A stretch of 12,005 nucleotides of DNA from Pseudomonadota bacterium (GTDB lineage: Bacteria > Pseudomonadota > Gammaproteobacteria > Acidithiobacillales > Acidithiobacillaceae): the NCBI GenBank assembly GCA_021818125.1, contig JAKAFG010000039.1, positions 1 through 12,005 of the forward strand. Direction: 5' to 3'. Positions 1 through 7,677 of the stretch are shown here, in pieces. Below the pieces are notes generated by a model. The model did no database searches. It saw only the letters and a program-made list of their open reading frames with translations, and had not been told where the DNA came from. Position numbers and translations under genes: made by a program. Within the stretch, counting starts at the first letter, position 1; each line of letters starts with the position of its first letter.

Positions 1-3000
1 CGCATGCTCGATCACGCTGGTATCAAGGCTGCTGTCGTTGAAGTAGATCCCTTCCCAGTACCCCATATTCGGTGAGGCTGCCGAGGAGGTAAATACAATG
101 GGTTGTTCCGCTGTGCCGACAGCAGCCAACTCACCAGCTATACTTAACCTCGCATTGTTGGCGAACTTAATGATGGCACCCGGCATTATGGTTAGCTTGA
201 TTCCCGAGGGAACAGTTATGGTGGCGGTGATTGTATTTGTTCCATACCACACCTCATTCTGGGTGAGGTTGCCCGCTGAAGTAATATGTGAAGTGGAATT
301 ATTGGGTAAGGTTCCGTTTAAGTATTCTGCTATGTTAGTAGATCCATCGCCGTCGAGGTCGCCGCTTCCTTCCACTTTATATGGATTTAGTCCATAGGTG
401 TCTTCCCAACTATCGGGCATACCGTCATTATCGTCATCGCTGTCTGCGCCGTTTTCCAGCCCATCTCCATCAACATCGCTGTCGCACGCACTGCCGATAC
501 TGTCGCCGTCGAGATCCTCTTGTTGCGGATTGTGTTCGCTGGGACAATTATCCCGTTCATCATAGAGGCCATCCAGATCTTCATCGCCTGAAGCAACGCC
601 TTCATGATATAGTGCCCTGATTTCTTCGGAAGAAAGTGCTCGATTATAAATTCTTACATCATCAATTCCGCCATTGAAAAAGCCGTGTGCGGGGTTAAAG
701 CCGCCCCTTGCCCCGATGCGCAAAGGCGTATTGGTTACTTGCATATTTCCCGTTGCGACGTATTCTTTCTGCAACACGCCATTGATGTAACTGTTTACGG
801 AAGAGCCATTGTAGGTTAAAGCCACTTGCAGCCATCGATTTTCTGTAACAGGGCCGCCCCCATCAACCCAGCCGGCCTGGTGGGCAGGTAATCCACTCAA
901 CCCTCCGAGATAAAACTTGAAGTGATTTCTGGAAATTCCTTCGCAAGTGCCATGAATGGCGATCTCGTATGGGTATGATTCTTTATTTAGAATTATATTG
1001 TCGCAATGCGAATCTGAGATTCCATGTAGATTAATCCAAGCTGAAATGGTGATTTCATTTTGGAGATCCAACGAACCCGAATCATTCACTTCGATATATG
1101 AACTTGAGCCGTCAAAAAGATATCCATTCTCTGCGTTGCCAAACCTATCCGCGGCTAATTCGGCATTGTGCGCGACCCCATCATTTCCATTCCCACTTCT
1201 GTCCTGTGAGCTCTCGTTAAATGGGAAGTATGCAACCAATCCATCATTTAAACGCTTCGATGTTGCTTTATATATGTTGGAGTTAATGAGTCTTGTAGTA
1301 CCGTCCATATAATTGGGCACAGCGAGATAAGTATCTTCGTTGATTGTGAAGCTATCCCATCCCCATGCCCCGTTTGTTAAAATATTCTGAGCAACCTGGA
1401 ACAGGTGTCCATCCCATCGGTAAATTCGCGACCCAATGTTATAGCTCGTATCGTTGTGTTGATTTGCTGCTGCAAGGTAGGTTTCGCCGTCAATCTCAAA
1501 GCTATTCCACTTGAGAACCCCATTGGTCGCTATGGATTGCACTTCATTGAACTGACTGCCGTTCCATTTATAAACCTTCGAGTCGACATTGCGGGTGACA
1601 TCGTTATAGTAGTTGGCAACAACCAAATATGACGCCCCTTCGATTTCAAAGCTCTCCCAATCATAGGCACCTTGAGTCGGGATGGACTGAAGCTCTTCAA
1701 AGGCAGTCCCATTCCACCAATAGATCTTCGAATCGATGTTTCGGGTTGCCCCGTTATACTGGTTTGCAACGGCAAGATAACTTTGATTGGCAATACTAAA
1801 GCCCTCCCAATCCGCCGCCCCGCTTGTCGCGATAGATTGAATTTCTACAAAGGAAGTGCCGTTCCACCGATAGATTTTTGAATCGATATTCCGGCTCGTT
1901 GCGTTTTGTCCATTGGCAACCGCGAGAAAGGTGTCGCCGGATATCGTAAAACTCTCCAAATCCATGGCGCCGTTGGATGGGATGTTTTGAATTTCCTCGA
2001 AGGATGATCCGTCCCATCTATAGATTTTCGAGTTGATGCTATAGCTCGATCCATTGCTGTAATTTGCAACCGCCAGAAAGGTCTCGCCATCGATTTTAAA
2101 ACTTTCCCAATCGCGCGCACCATTAGTAGGTATGGATTGAATCTCTTCAAATGCAGCGCCATTCCATTGATAGATCTTTGAATCGACATTGTTTGTCGTA
2201 TTGTTGTGGTAATTTGCTACCGCCAGATAGCTTTCACCATCGATCTCAAAACTTTCCCAATCCAGGGCCCCAATCGTAGGAATCGACTGAAATTTATCAA
2301 ACACGATCGTGCGGCTACAAACGTCACCCACACCATCAGCATTTATGTCTATCTGATCAGGGTTATAGGCGGCCGGGCAGTTGTCGTCACAATCTGCGGT
2401 ATTGCCCCCTGTACAAGGAGTGTCGCCGCTAACGCCGCTGGAATTACCATCATTTAGAATGCCGTCCTCATCCTGGTCCAGTTGCATATCGGGGGCATGA
2501 TAGAGTGCTTGGATCTCCGCCTCGGTTACCGCGCGGTTGTAAATGCGCAGATCATCAATGGCACCCGTAATCGGTCTTCCTCCCTCGGATAAACGCTGTA
2601 TATTGTTCCCTATATAAAAATTCCCGGTAGAATTCGCGATATTCCCACTCGCGCTGACTTCGACATCCTTTACGCCGTCAAGATAGATTTCAGCCATGCT
2701 TCCGGTGTAAAGGACGGTGACATGCGTCCAGTCGGATAGTTCGATAGCTGTATTTGTGATCAGAGGCCGCAAATTAAAACAATTATGAAGGTAAAAGTGG
2801 ATTTTACTGTCGGCGGAAAAAGATATTGACTTATCTTCCTGACCGCTTACCCATTTGTTGATTATCCGCCCGCTCTGTGCAGTGCTGGGATTGACCCAGA
2901 AAGAGATGGTCATTTGGTTGGTAAAGCTAAAGTTGCTGCTGTTGCCAAGATTGATCGAATCATCTACGCCGTCGAACCGGTAGGCGCTATTTACGTTCCC

Positions 3001-5913
3001 AAAGCGGTCCGCAAGGAGCGTTGCACCGCTGTTGGTGCCATCATTTCCATTTCCGCTTTCATCAATTGCATTACCGGTGAATGTATAGGATGCCACCAAT
3101 CCATTACCGAGGTGTGTTTCAGGAACATTCGTTTCGTTTCCGGGGTCGGTACCAGCATGGTACTCCACGATATTTGAGAATTGATCATTATCGGCATCAG
3201 CATTGGCGTCGTTGACCAGCTGATTCAAGCCAACATGCAGCGCCTCATATGCGTCCGGCATACCGTCAGCGTCGTCATCATCGTCATTGCAATCCGCCGT
3301 TTCATCGCCGTCAGTATCCACATCGGAGAAATTGCACCCGCAAATACCGGCTTCAGTCTTCTCAGGATCAAGCGGGCATTCATCCGTTTCATCGGGGGTG
3401 CCGTCGGCGTCGTTGTCTAAAACCCCAAGGATTAATATTTCTGCCGTGAAAGCAGTGCCATCATAGGAGTCGTTACTGTTCGCATCTATAACGAAATCAA
3501 TTTTACTACCGCTATTAACGTTCACGCTGAAATTGTAATTTACCCCAGTGCCATCGTTATAGGCGATAGGCTGTGTGTATCTCTCAATGCCATCGACATA
3601 GACATGGGCAGTTATACCATCTCCGCCGTTGATATTTGTTTTATAGAGCCTGCCACTTATAACTAACTCACCGGCATACTCTGCCACATATCGCCTTACC
3701 GCTAAGTATTTATAGCTTGATTGAGAGTCTGGATGGCAACGGTCCGGAGTGATCGTCATCCATGGTGGATTACCATTCGGCCAATCCCAGAAAGTTCCGG
3801 ACCAGTAATTATTAGGAAAGGGTATAAAGTCATCGGTTTGGTATCCTGATGTCACATCGTTCTGGTAATCATAGTATCCATAATACCAATTGTTCTGTCC
3901 TTGTATTCCCGAAAAGTCCGAGACTGAATTCGCGATAACTGAAGATACATTGAATTCGTTATAAAGTGATAGAATTTCTGAATCACAGAGAGCACGGCCA
4001 TAAATTCGAAGATCGTCAATACTACCCTTAAAGGCACTAATGTCTGTCGTGCCCCAATCCCCATAGCCGATTGTGGGCGCCTCTGTTCCTGATTCGGAAA
4101 ATCCTCCGCCTGCGACTCCATCCAACAAACCATTTATATATATTTTTCTATTGGAACCATCATAGACAGCTGTGATGTGAGTCCATTGGTTTGCTGGCAT
4201 GGGGCTATTTGATTGGGCATCAAAATTATACCCGCCCCAAAAGGTGACAGCTCCATTAGGGGCATCACCGTAGCCAGAATTTATTTCAATCATAAAGCCG
4301 CTTGTTTGTGATAGATCCTTTTCAATAATAGCTTGTCTGCCTTCCGTGGGCTTCACCGATTTGACCCAAACGGACACTGTAAAAGGATTTTCTATATTAA
4401 GAACTGAATTGTTGCCGATATTTATACTATCGTTACCATCAAAGAAGTACGCATTATTAACAACACCTAACCGATCAATTGTTGGTTCAGCGCCATTGAT
4501 CGATCCATCATTACCGTTACCGCTAATATCATTGGCATTCCCTTCAAAAGGATAGGCTGCAACCAATCCTGAGTTTAAATAATTCTGATACAATTGCTTT
4601 ATTTCATCAGGCGACATTGCGCGGTTGTAAAATCTTAATTCATCTAAGATACCGCTGAACCAATAATCCTGATGATTGGAGCTTAAATCGCGATAACCTA
4701 TATATGTTATCGTCGGATCTTCTCCAGTATATGCTTCGAATGTTTCACTTCCAACCGCAGCCCCATTTACATAAAACACTATCCTATTATTTACCTTTAC
4801 ATAGCTAACAAGGTACCACTGTCCAGGAAGACAAAAATGATTCACCTGGTAATCGTCGGCTACTCCCCCGGGTGGAGGATAATTGTCAAAGGCGGGACGA
4901 AATTTCCCCCCATCTACGTATGGTTCCTGAGACAGCGAGATGCTATTCTTAGTAGTCCATCTGCCATAGAATTCGCCATAGATAATATGTCCATGGCCCA
5001 CTTCCTCAGAAGATGAAAATGGAGCAATATTGACCAGTGCTGTGCATGACCATTCATTTAGATTATTAATTATTGGCGAAGATAACTGTACATAGTCCCC
5101 TTCATTTGTAAATTTAATTCCATCCCCAAATGGGGTATCTACATAACTAGCACCCCCCAAAAGCGTTCCATTATTCCCAGTCCCACTCGCATCATTGGCA
5201 TTGCCATTAAAGGGATAGTAAGCTACCAGTCCGCTATTAAAATCTACGGGCGAGGCGTCTAATTCGATTTGATCGAAACTAACCTGGCCTGTCCCGGCGT
5301 GGCTTAAACGGATTTCTATGGCTTGGCCAAGGGCAGCATTACCGGCTTGGGCAGTATAGGAAAGAGTGGACAGCACAAAGGAACCATCGGCCGGCGACAA
5401 AAGATTGTGATCCTCGGCAAGTAGAGTTCCGCCGGCGTAGAGCTGAATTCGATAATCATTAATATCGTAATCCGTGTTTCTATTCCCCAATGATACGGAA
5501 AGGGTGTAGACATTTCCCGACTGAATTGTTTCCGTAAGAACTTGAGATATAGTACTATCGTTATGAACATAAGTGACATTCACTCCATCCGGGACGCCGT
5601 TCGGATAGGTCTCCGTCGTAGGCCTGAAGTTACCGGCCGTGCCGGAGACTGTCCAGCCATCGATTCCGCCCTCGGTCCAATCGCCTAAATCCGCATTTTG
5701 GACCCACACCCCATCCTCCGGCACATTAGCTTCGAAGGAAGGGTTGTCGATAAGCACCGGCGCGGAAAAAGCTGCTGAGGGGGCCATGGTCAAGATACTG
5801 GCGAATAGCATTATGAAGAAAAAGCACTTTTCAAGATTGGTTCTGAGAATGGAATTCTTGCTCGGTGTTGTCCGGCGCGTGTGGATGGTAAGATCTCCAG
5901 TATACATGTTCAT
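1..5913 (-). CDS. Giant secreted multidomain LamG / TSP3 / EAR-propeller / beta-helix surface protein (3' end beyond window)
   Basis: The minus frame stays open from ATG 5911-5913 to base 1: 1971 codons, no stop. An AGGAAGG ribosome site lies 4 bases before the ATG; a second in-frame ATG is at 5905-5907. Domains by residue: signal peptide 1-51 with an unusually long n-region, hydrophobic core about 31-44, likely cut FSA|PV; beta-sandwich-like domain opening with DNPSFEA, about 52-225; LamG-1 226-442; LamG-2 448-652; Trp/Tyr-rich module 662-830 (NNWYYGYYD, later AVRRYVAEYAGEL); TSP3 Asp-rich Ca-binding repeats 831-925; LamG-3 936-1139; TSP3 1140-1201 (DNCPAAYNPDQ); EAR propeller 1202-1552; LamG-4 1554-1770; TSP3 1774-1864; beta-helix start 1870-1971 (GTAEQPIVFTSS). 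Each LamG opens with a GLVAxYxF-like motif and closes with a (D)xLRxYNRA-like motif. LamG and EAR folds usually bind glycans or proteins, so adhesion or matrix binding is inferred. No catalytic domain is recognised. The C-terminus, perhaps with a sorting signal, is outside the window. Family assignment is by motif only. Confidence 0.93.
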   Translation of the reverse strand, partial: MNMYTGDLTIHTRRTTPSKNSILRTNLEKCFFFIMLFASILTMAPSAAFSAPVLIDNPSFEANVPEDGVWVQNADLGDWTEGGIDGWTVSGTAGNFRPTTETYPNGVPDGVNVTYVHNDSTISQVLTETIQSGNVYTLSVSLGNRNTDYDINDYRIQLYAGGTLLAEDHNLLSPADGSFVLSTLSYTAQAGNAALGQAIEIRLSHAGTGQVSFDQIELDASPVDFNSGLVAYYPFNGNANDASGTGNNGTLLGGASYVDTPFGDGIKFTNEGDYVQLSSPIINNLNEWSCTALVNIAPFSSSEEVGHGHIIYGEFYGRWTTKNSISLSQEPYVDGGKFRPAFDNYPPPGGVADDYQVNHFCLPGQWYLVSYVKVNNRIVFYVNGAAVGSETFEAYTGEDPTITYIGYRDLSSNHQDYWFSGILDELRFYNRAMSPDEIKQLYQNYLNSGLVAAYPFEGNANDISGNGNDGSINGAEPTIDRLGVVNNAYFFDGNDSINIGNNSVLNIENPFTVSVWVKSVKPTEGRQAIIEKDLSQTSGFMIEINSGYGDAPNGAVTFWGGYNFDAQSNSPMPANQWTHITAVYDGSNRKIYINGLLDGVAGGGFSESGTEAPTIGYGDWGTTDISAFKGSIDDLRIYGRALCDSEILSLYNEFNVSSVIANSVSDFSGIQGQNNWYYGYYDYQNDVTSGYQTDDFIPFPNNYWSGTFWDWPNGNPPWMTITPDRCHPDSQSSYKYLAVRRYVAEYAGELVISGRLYKTNINGGDGITAHVYVDGIERYTQPIAYNDGTGVNYNFSVNVNSGSKIDFVIDANSNDSYDGTAFTAEILILGVLDNDADGTPDETDECPLDPEKTEAGICGCNFSDVDTDGDETADCNDDDDDADGMPDAYEALHVGLNQLVNDANADADNDQFSNIVEYHAGTDPGNETNVPETHLGNGLVASYTFTGNAIDESGNGNDGTNSGATLLADRFGNVNSAYRFDGVDDSINLGNSSNFSFTNQMTISFWVNPSTAQSGRIINKWVSGQEDKSISFSADSKIHFYLHNCFNLRPLITNTAIELSDWTHVTVLYTGSMAEIYLDGVKDVEVSASGNIANSTGNFYIGNNIQRLSEGGRPITGAIDDLRIYNRAVTEAEIQALYHAPDMQLDQDEDGILNDGNSSGVSGDTPCTGGNTADCDDNCPAAYNPDQIDINADGVGDVCSRTIVFDKFQSIPTIGALDWESFEIDGESYLAVANYHNNTTNNVDSKIYQWNGAAFEEIQSIPTNGARDWESFKIDGETFLAVANYSNGSSYSINSKIYRWDGSSFEEIQNIPSNGAMDLESFTISGDTFLAVANGQNATSRNIDSKIYRWNGTSFVEIQSIATSGAADWEGFSIANQSYLAVANQYNGATRNIDSKIYWWNGTAFEELQSIPTQGAYDWESFEIEGASYLVVANYYNDVTRNVDSKVYKWNGSQFNEVQSIATNGVLKWNSFEIDGETYLAAANQHNDTSYNIGSRIYRWDGHLFQVAQNILTNGAWGWDSFTINEDTYLAVPNYMDGTTRLINSNIYKATSKRLNDGLVAYFPFNESSQDRSGNGNDGVAHNAELAADRFGNAENGYLFDGSSSYIEVNDSGSLDLQNEITISAWINLHGISDSHCDNIILNKESYPYEIAIHGTCEGISRNHFKFYLGGLSGLPAHQAGWVDGGGPVTENRWLQVALTYNGSSVNSYINGVLQKEYVATGNMQVTNTPLRIGARGGFNPAHGFFNGGIDDVRIYNRALSSEEIRALYHEGVASGDEDLDGLYDERDNCPSEHNPQQEDLDGDSIGSACDSDVDGDGLENGADSDDDNDGMPDSWEDTYGLNPYKVEGSGDLDGDGSTNIAEYLNGTLPNNSTSHITSAGNLTQNEVWYGTNTITATITVPSGIKLTIMPGAIIKFANNARLSIAGELAAVGTAEQPIVFTSSAASPNMGYWEGIYFNDSSLDTSVIEHA
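1257..2310 (-). repeat. Seven tandem EAR/EPTP repeats of about 150 bases (beta-propeller within the giant CDS)
   Basis: Seven units of about 50 codons follow each other without a gap. Each reads roughly W-x-S-F-x-I-x-G-x-(T/S)-(Y/F)-L-A-V-A-N, then (N/I)-(D/N)-S-K-I-Y-x-W-(N/D)-G, then F-x-E-x-Q-S-I-x-T-x-G-A. This is the pattern of the EPTP/EAR (epitempin, epilepsy-associated) repeat. The array begins with a lone outer segment (FDKFQSIPTIGALD), and the seventh unit lacks it. This is the circular 'velcro' closure expected of a seven-bladed propeller. Blade 3 has LESF instead of WESF, and the seventh unit is the most divergent (NSNIYKATSK). In the DNA the units show as repeated (a/t)tctcaaa(a/g)ct(a/t)tcccaatc-like segments near 1500, 1650, 1800, 1950, 2095 and 2245. 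Confidence 0.9.
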
Positions 5914-5963
5914 TTCGCCTTCCTCAGTTCTTCCCCTGAATATATGGTTATCGATCCCTTTTA

Positions 5964-5990
5964 ATTATATTCTTATGCGTACCGTATCAA
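5964..5990 (-). promoter_or_regulatory. Candidate sigma-70 promoter of the giant surface-protein gene
   Basis: On the minus strand a perfect TATAAT (5964-5969) lies 15 bases after TTGATA (5985-5990), a five-of-six match to the -35 consensus. The 15-base spacer is slightly short. Transcription would start about 45 bases before the ATG at 5913. Supported by position and match only. Confidence 0.5.
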
Positions 5991-6153
5991 AGCAGGGCCA
6001 GACCCTCTAAAAGCCCAGCGCGCGCACCCGCAAACCTTCCCTTCAAAACGGCAACGGCAAGAATCCGCTACAGTTCTTAACTGGAGAAGGTTTTTATGGT
6101 GCCTGGTTTCCAGAAAGTGCAGGGTATCCTTCGACACCCCCTAACAAATAAAA

Positions 6154-6176
6154 AATCGGCTAAACTTCAGCCGATT
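6154..6176 (-). terminator. Intrinsic (rho-independent) terminator
   Basis: On the minus strand AATCGGCT and AGCCGATT form a perfect 8-bp stem around a 7-base loop. They are followed by a T-rich run reading TTTTTTATTTG when stem end and tail are joined. This would end transcripts coming from the PEP-CTERM gene, about 240 bases past its stop codon, or a separate small RNA made in the gap. It also insulates the giant gene downstream. Confidence 0.8.
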
Positions 6177-6194
6177 GTGTCTCTTTCGCAATGT

Positions 6195-6246
6195 CGGCGT
6201 AACTGCCGCCGTTCAGGCCTACAAGCAAGATGTTTTAATTGCCTGC
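6195..6246 (-). ncRNA. Two stem-loops just ahead of the terminator; possible structured RNA or 3' UTR element
   Basis: On the minus strand GCAGGCAA pairs with TTGCTTGT (6239-6246 with 6221-6228; 8 bp including G-U pairs, 10-base loop). CGGCG then pairs with CGCCG (6207-6211 with 6195-6199; 7-base loop). The terminator hairpin follows directly at 6176. Three consecutive hairpins in some 90 bases ending in a terminator is the layout of a small RNA or a structured 3' UTR. I cannot match it to a known RNA family, and no dedicated promoter is evident. Confidence 0.3.
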
Positions 6247-6358
6247 CCAACTTCATGTTCACAGCCAACGCATTCTTTTTTAAGGTGGAGAATTTAGAGG
6301 CATCTGAAATCGCCTAAGTTCCGCCCTTGCCATCGCCTTTATTGGATAGTCGGCGGCC

Positions 6359-6406
6359 ATGGCTCCCGGTCGCATGCGTCGCGCATGCACCTACGCCTTG
6401 AGCCAT
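6359..6406. repeat. Nested inverted repeat just downstream of the PEP-CTERM gene
   Basis: An outer 7-bp repeat, ATGGCTC (6359-6365) and GAGCCAT (6400-6406), encloses a tight inner hairpin. The inner hairpin is GCATGCG with CGCATGC around TCG (6372-6388), extended by GGT/ACC past one bulged C. It starts 7 bases after the stop codon of the minus-strand gene at 6413. No T-run follows, so it is not a standard terminator. It could be a REP-like repeat or a transcript-stabilising hairpin. Confidence 0.6.
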
Positions 6407-6412
6407 CTATCA

Positions 6413-6985
6413 TTATAAATTCCGGGTTTTTCGCTTGCGGGCGACACAAGCCAACCCCATCAACCCCATGCCCAAGAGCCCTATGGTCGCTGGCTCTGGA
6501 ACGGGCGCGGTGGGGGCGGAGACTTCTACGGCGGCTTGGATGTATTGGATATTGGTAACAAAGCCCGTCTTACGCGAGAAACCTTCCCTTCTATCCGACG
6601 CCGTATAGCTGATTCCCAAGGAGGAAAAACCGGCGTCAATTGCCTCCATGGTCAAGGTGGCCAGAAGAAGATCTTCTCCATATACCGCCGGACTAAGGAA
6701 ACTAGGGAGTGCGGCGGCCAGGCCATCGCCGTCCGCTGCATATATCTGTCTCCAGAGCGCGGTATTGATGGTGGGAGGGGCTGATAAGGATAAGAGGGTT
6801 TGGTCAAAGCTGAAGTCCAACCCCCATCCGATCACGGATTCACTCTGGGCGATATCCGCGATGATATCCACATGGAAGAAATCCCCTACGGTCAATTGGG
6901 ATTCACTGGGTAAAACTGTGATTGTCAGGGCGTGTGCGTTGGCAACGCAACAAAACAGAAGGGCAAAAAGAAGGCACTTTTTCAC
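6413..6985 (-). CDS. Secreted cohesin-like protein with PEP-CTERM sorting signal
   Basis: The product has 190 residues. A signal peptide (VKKCLLFALLFC..., likely cut AHA|LT after residue 19) is followed by a beta-rich domain. This domain has the marks of the cohesin-like fold common in PEP-CTERM proteins: a TVGDFFHVDI strand early, then IGWGLDFSFDQTLLSL. The tail is diagnostic: VPEP at 162-165, a Gly/Leu-rich membrane span about 168-182, and a basic end RKRK at 183-186. In this system an exosortase removes the tail and the protein goes to the outer surface or exopolysaccharide matrix. A longer frame from ATG 7016-7018 exists, but GGAGG at 6991-6995 lies 5 bases before GTG 6983-6985, and that start puts the signal peptide at the N-terminus. 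The exact role is unknown. No exosortase gene is in the window. Confidence 0.9.
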   Translation of the reverse strand: MKKCLLFALLFCCVANAHALTITVLPSESQLTVGDFFHVDIIADIAQSESVIGWGLDFSFDQTLLSLSAPPTINTALWRQIYAADGDGLAAALPSFLSPAVYGEDLLLATLTMEAIDAGFSSLGISYTASDRREGFSRKTGFVTNIQYIQAAVEVSAPTAPVPEPATIGLLGMGLMGLACVARKRKTRNL

Positions 6986-6990
6986 ATCAA

Positions 6991-6995
6991 CCTCC
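6991..6995 (-). promoter_or_regulatory. Ribosome binding site selecting the GTG start at 6985
   Basis: GGAGG on the minus strand lies 5 bases before GTG 6983-6985. The upstream ATG at 7016-7018 would add eleven polar residues ahead of the signal peptide and has no comparable site, so GTG is preferred. Confidence 0.75.
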
Positions 6996-7077
6996 GCGTG
7001 AGATCCGGTGGAACACAATTCAACAACTATAATCTATGAAGTAGGAAGAGAGTGTAGCTGAAGCCCGCGACAAACAA

Positions 7078-7083
7078 ATTATA
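7078..7083 (-). promoter_or_regulatory. Possible -10 element for the PEP-CTERM gene
   Basis: A perfect TATAAT on the minus strand lies about 95 bases before the GTG start. At the usual 17-base spacing the upstream hexamer is AGCAAA, which does not resemble TTGACA. If used, the promoter would rely on its -10 or on an activator. Confidence 0.3.
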
Positions 7084-7166
7084 CGCTGAACTATCGATAA
7101 TTTGCTCTGGCAGAGAACAACAGCAATTTATATGCCGCCAGCAAGACCCCCCGTTACATGCTGGTA

Positions 7167-7415
7167 TTATTCACATTCAACCTTTTCATCGGCTCCGCCT
7201 ATGGAATTCATGTAATAGCTTTTGGGTAAAACATTCCATAGTTTTGCTGACTTATAACATACACCGACGGCGCGGCCCGAGGCGTGCAACTCCCCATTTT
7301 CTATCATCCCAGGGGCATCGCCTATTTCATAATTGCCGTTAACCACTACCAGGCGAAATTGAATTCGCCAACTGTCAATAGTGACAGGTTCCCCATGGGA
7401 AATCGGCGCCCGCAT
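7167..7415 (-). CDS. Possible small hypothetical protein or gene remnant (82 residues)
   Basis: The frame runs from ATG 7413-7415 to TAA. The middle reads like ordinary protein (TIDSWRIQFRLVVVNGNYEI), with mixed polar and hydrophobic residues and no low-complexity bias. There is no signal peptide or membrane span, and I recognise no family. The only purine-rich stretch upstream, GAGG, is about 13 bases from the ATG, too far for a good ribosome site. It could be a real small gene, the tail of a decayed gene, or chance. Confidence 0.25.
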   Translation of the reverse strand: MRAPISHGEPVTIDSWRIQFRLVVVNGNYEIGDAPGMIENGELHASGRAVGVCYKSAKLWNVLPKSYYMNSIGGADEKVECE

Positions 7416-7453
7416 CTACCATATATATCCTCGGCATCCACATCTTCGCGGTA

Positions 7454-7677
7454 GTGCCGGCCCTTGGAAAGGGTTCTGTGGCCTCTGACCATCGCCCTGA
7501 TCGACATCGCCTGGGGCATGGTTTTGTGCGCCGGCTGGGCCGGGGTGAGTTACCGGGTGGTACGGTGGCTCCCGTAAAGGTGAAAGAGGTGGCCAGAATT
7601 GTACAAACAGAACCGGGACTGTTCGTGCTACACCCCGACATGTCCCTTTATGCGGATATGCAGGATAAAGTGTGACG
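7454..7677 (+). pseudogene. Possible decayed coding stretch with frame-shifted fragments
   Basis: Two overlapping plus frames each carry protein-like pieces. The frame from GTG 7454 runs back, open, through a hydrophobic run (IYILGIHIFAVVPALG, 7421-7468) and ends in VARIVQTEPGLFVLHPDMSL before TGA 7675-7677. A neighbouring frame gives a clear membrane-like segment (LTIALIDIAWGMVLCAGWAG, about 7493-7552) before a TAA at 7574. No start with a ribosome site serves either. The pattern fits a small membrane-protein gene broken by indels, but chance cannot be excluded and no family is recognised. Confidence 0.2.

Larger units (their letters stand above)
5914..6412. other. Intergenic region between the giant gene and the PEP-CTERM gene
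   Basis: This 499-base gap holds no convincing protein gene. From right to left it contains a nested palindrome (6359-6406), a row of three stem-loops ending in an intrinsic terminator (6154-6246), and the promoter and ribosome site of the giant gene (5918-5990). A minus-strand frame at 6167-6256 could encode a 29-residue, strongly basic peptide beginning MKLGRQLKHLA. It has no good ribosome site, and its stop lies inside the terminator hairpin, so it is not called as a gene. Confidence 0.6.

Noticed and set aside
1257..2310. CRISPR-like or satellite-like DNA periodicity of about 150 bases
   Set aside because: The period is explained by 50-residue EAR protein repeats. The units are contiguous and divergent at synonymous sites, with no short identical repeats separated by spacers.
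98..6010. Numerous plus-strand open frames of 60-120 codons across the giant gene
   Set aside because: They lie opposite a continuous domain-rich minus frame and lack ribosome sites or family features.
5914..6010. Sigma-54 promoter upstream of the giant gene (TGGCCCTGC-like string)
   Set aside because: The GG and GC elements do not have the required -24/-12 spacing, while a better sigma-70 match lies next to it.
6032..6093. Inverted repeat AAACCTTC / GAAGGTTT followed by T's on the plus strand
   Set aside because: The arms are 46 bases apart and no plus-strand gene ends nearby, so a terminator is unlikely; probably chance.
6090..6320. Integron attC-like site or small peptide gene in the intergenic region
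   Set aside because: CCTAACAA resembles one attC core end, but no matching complementary core was found. The plus frame at 6096-6317 and the minus frame at 6167-6256 lack ribosome sites.
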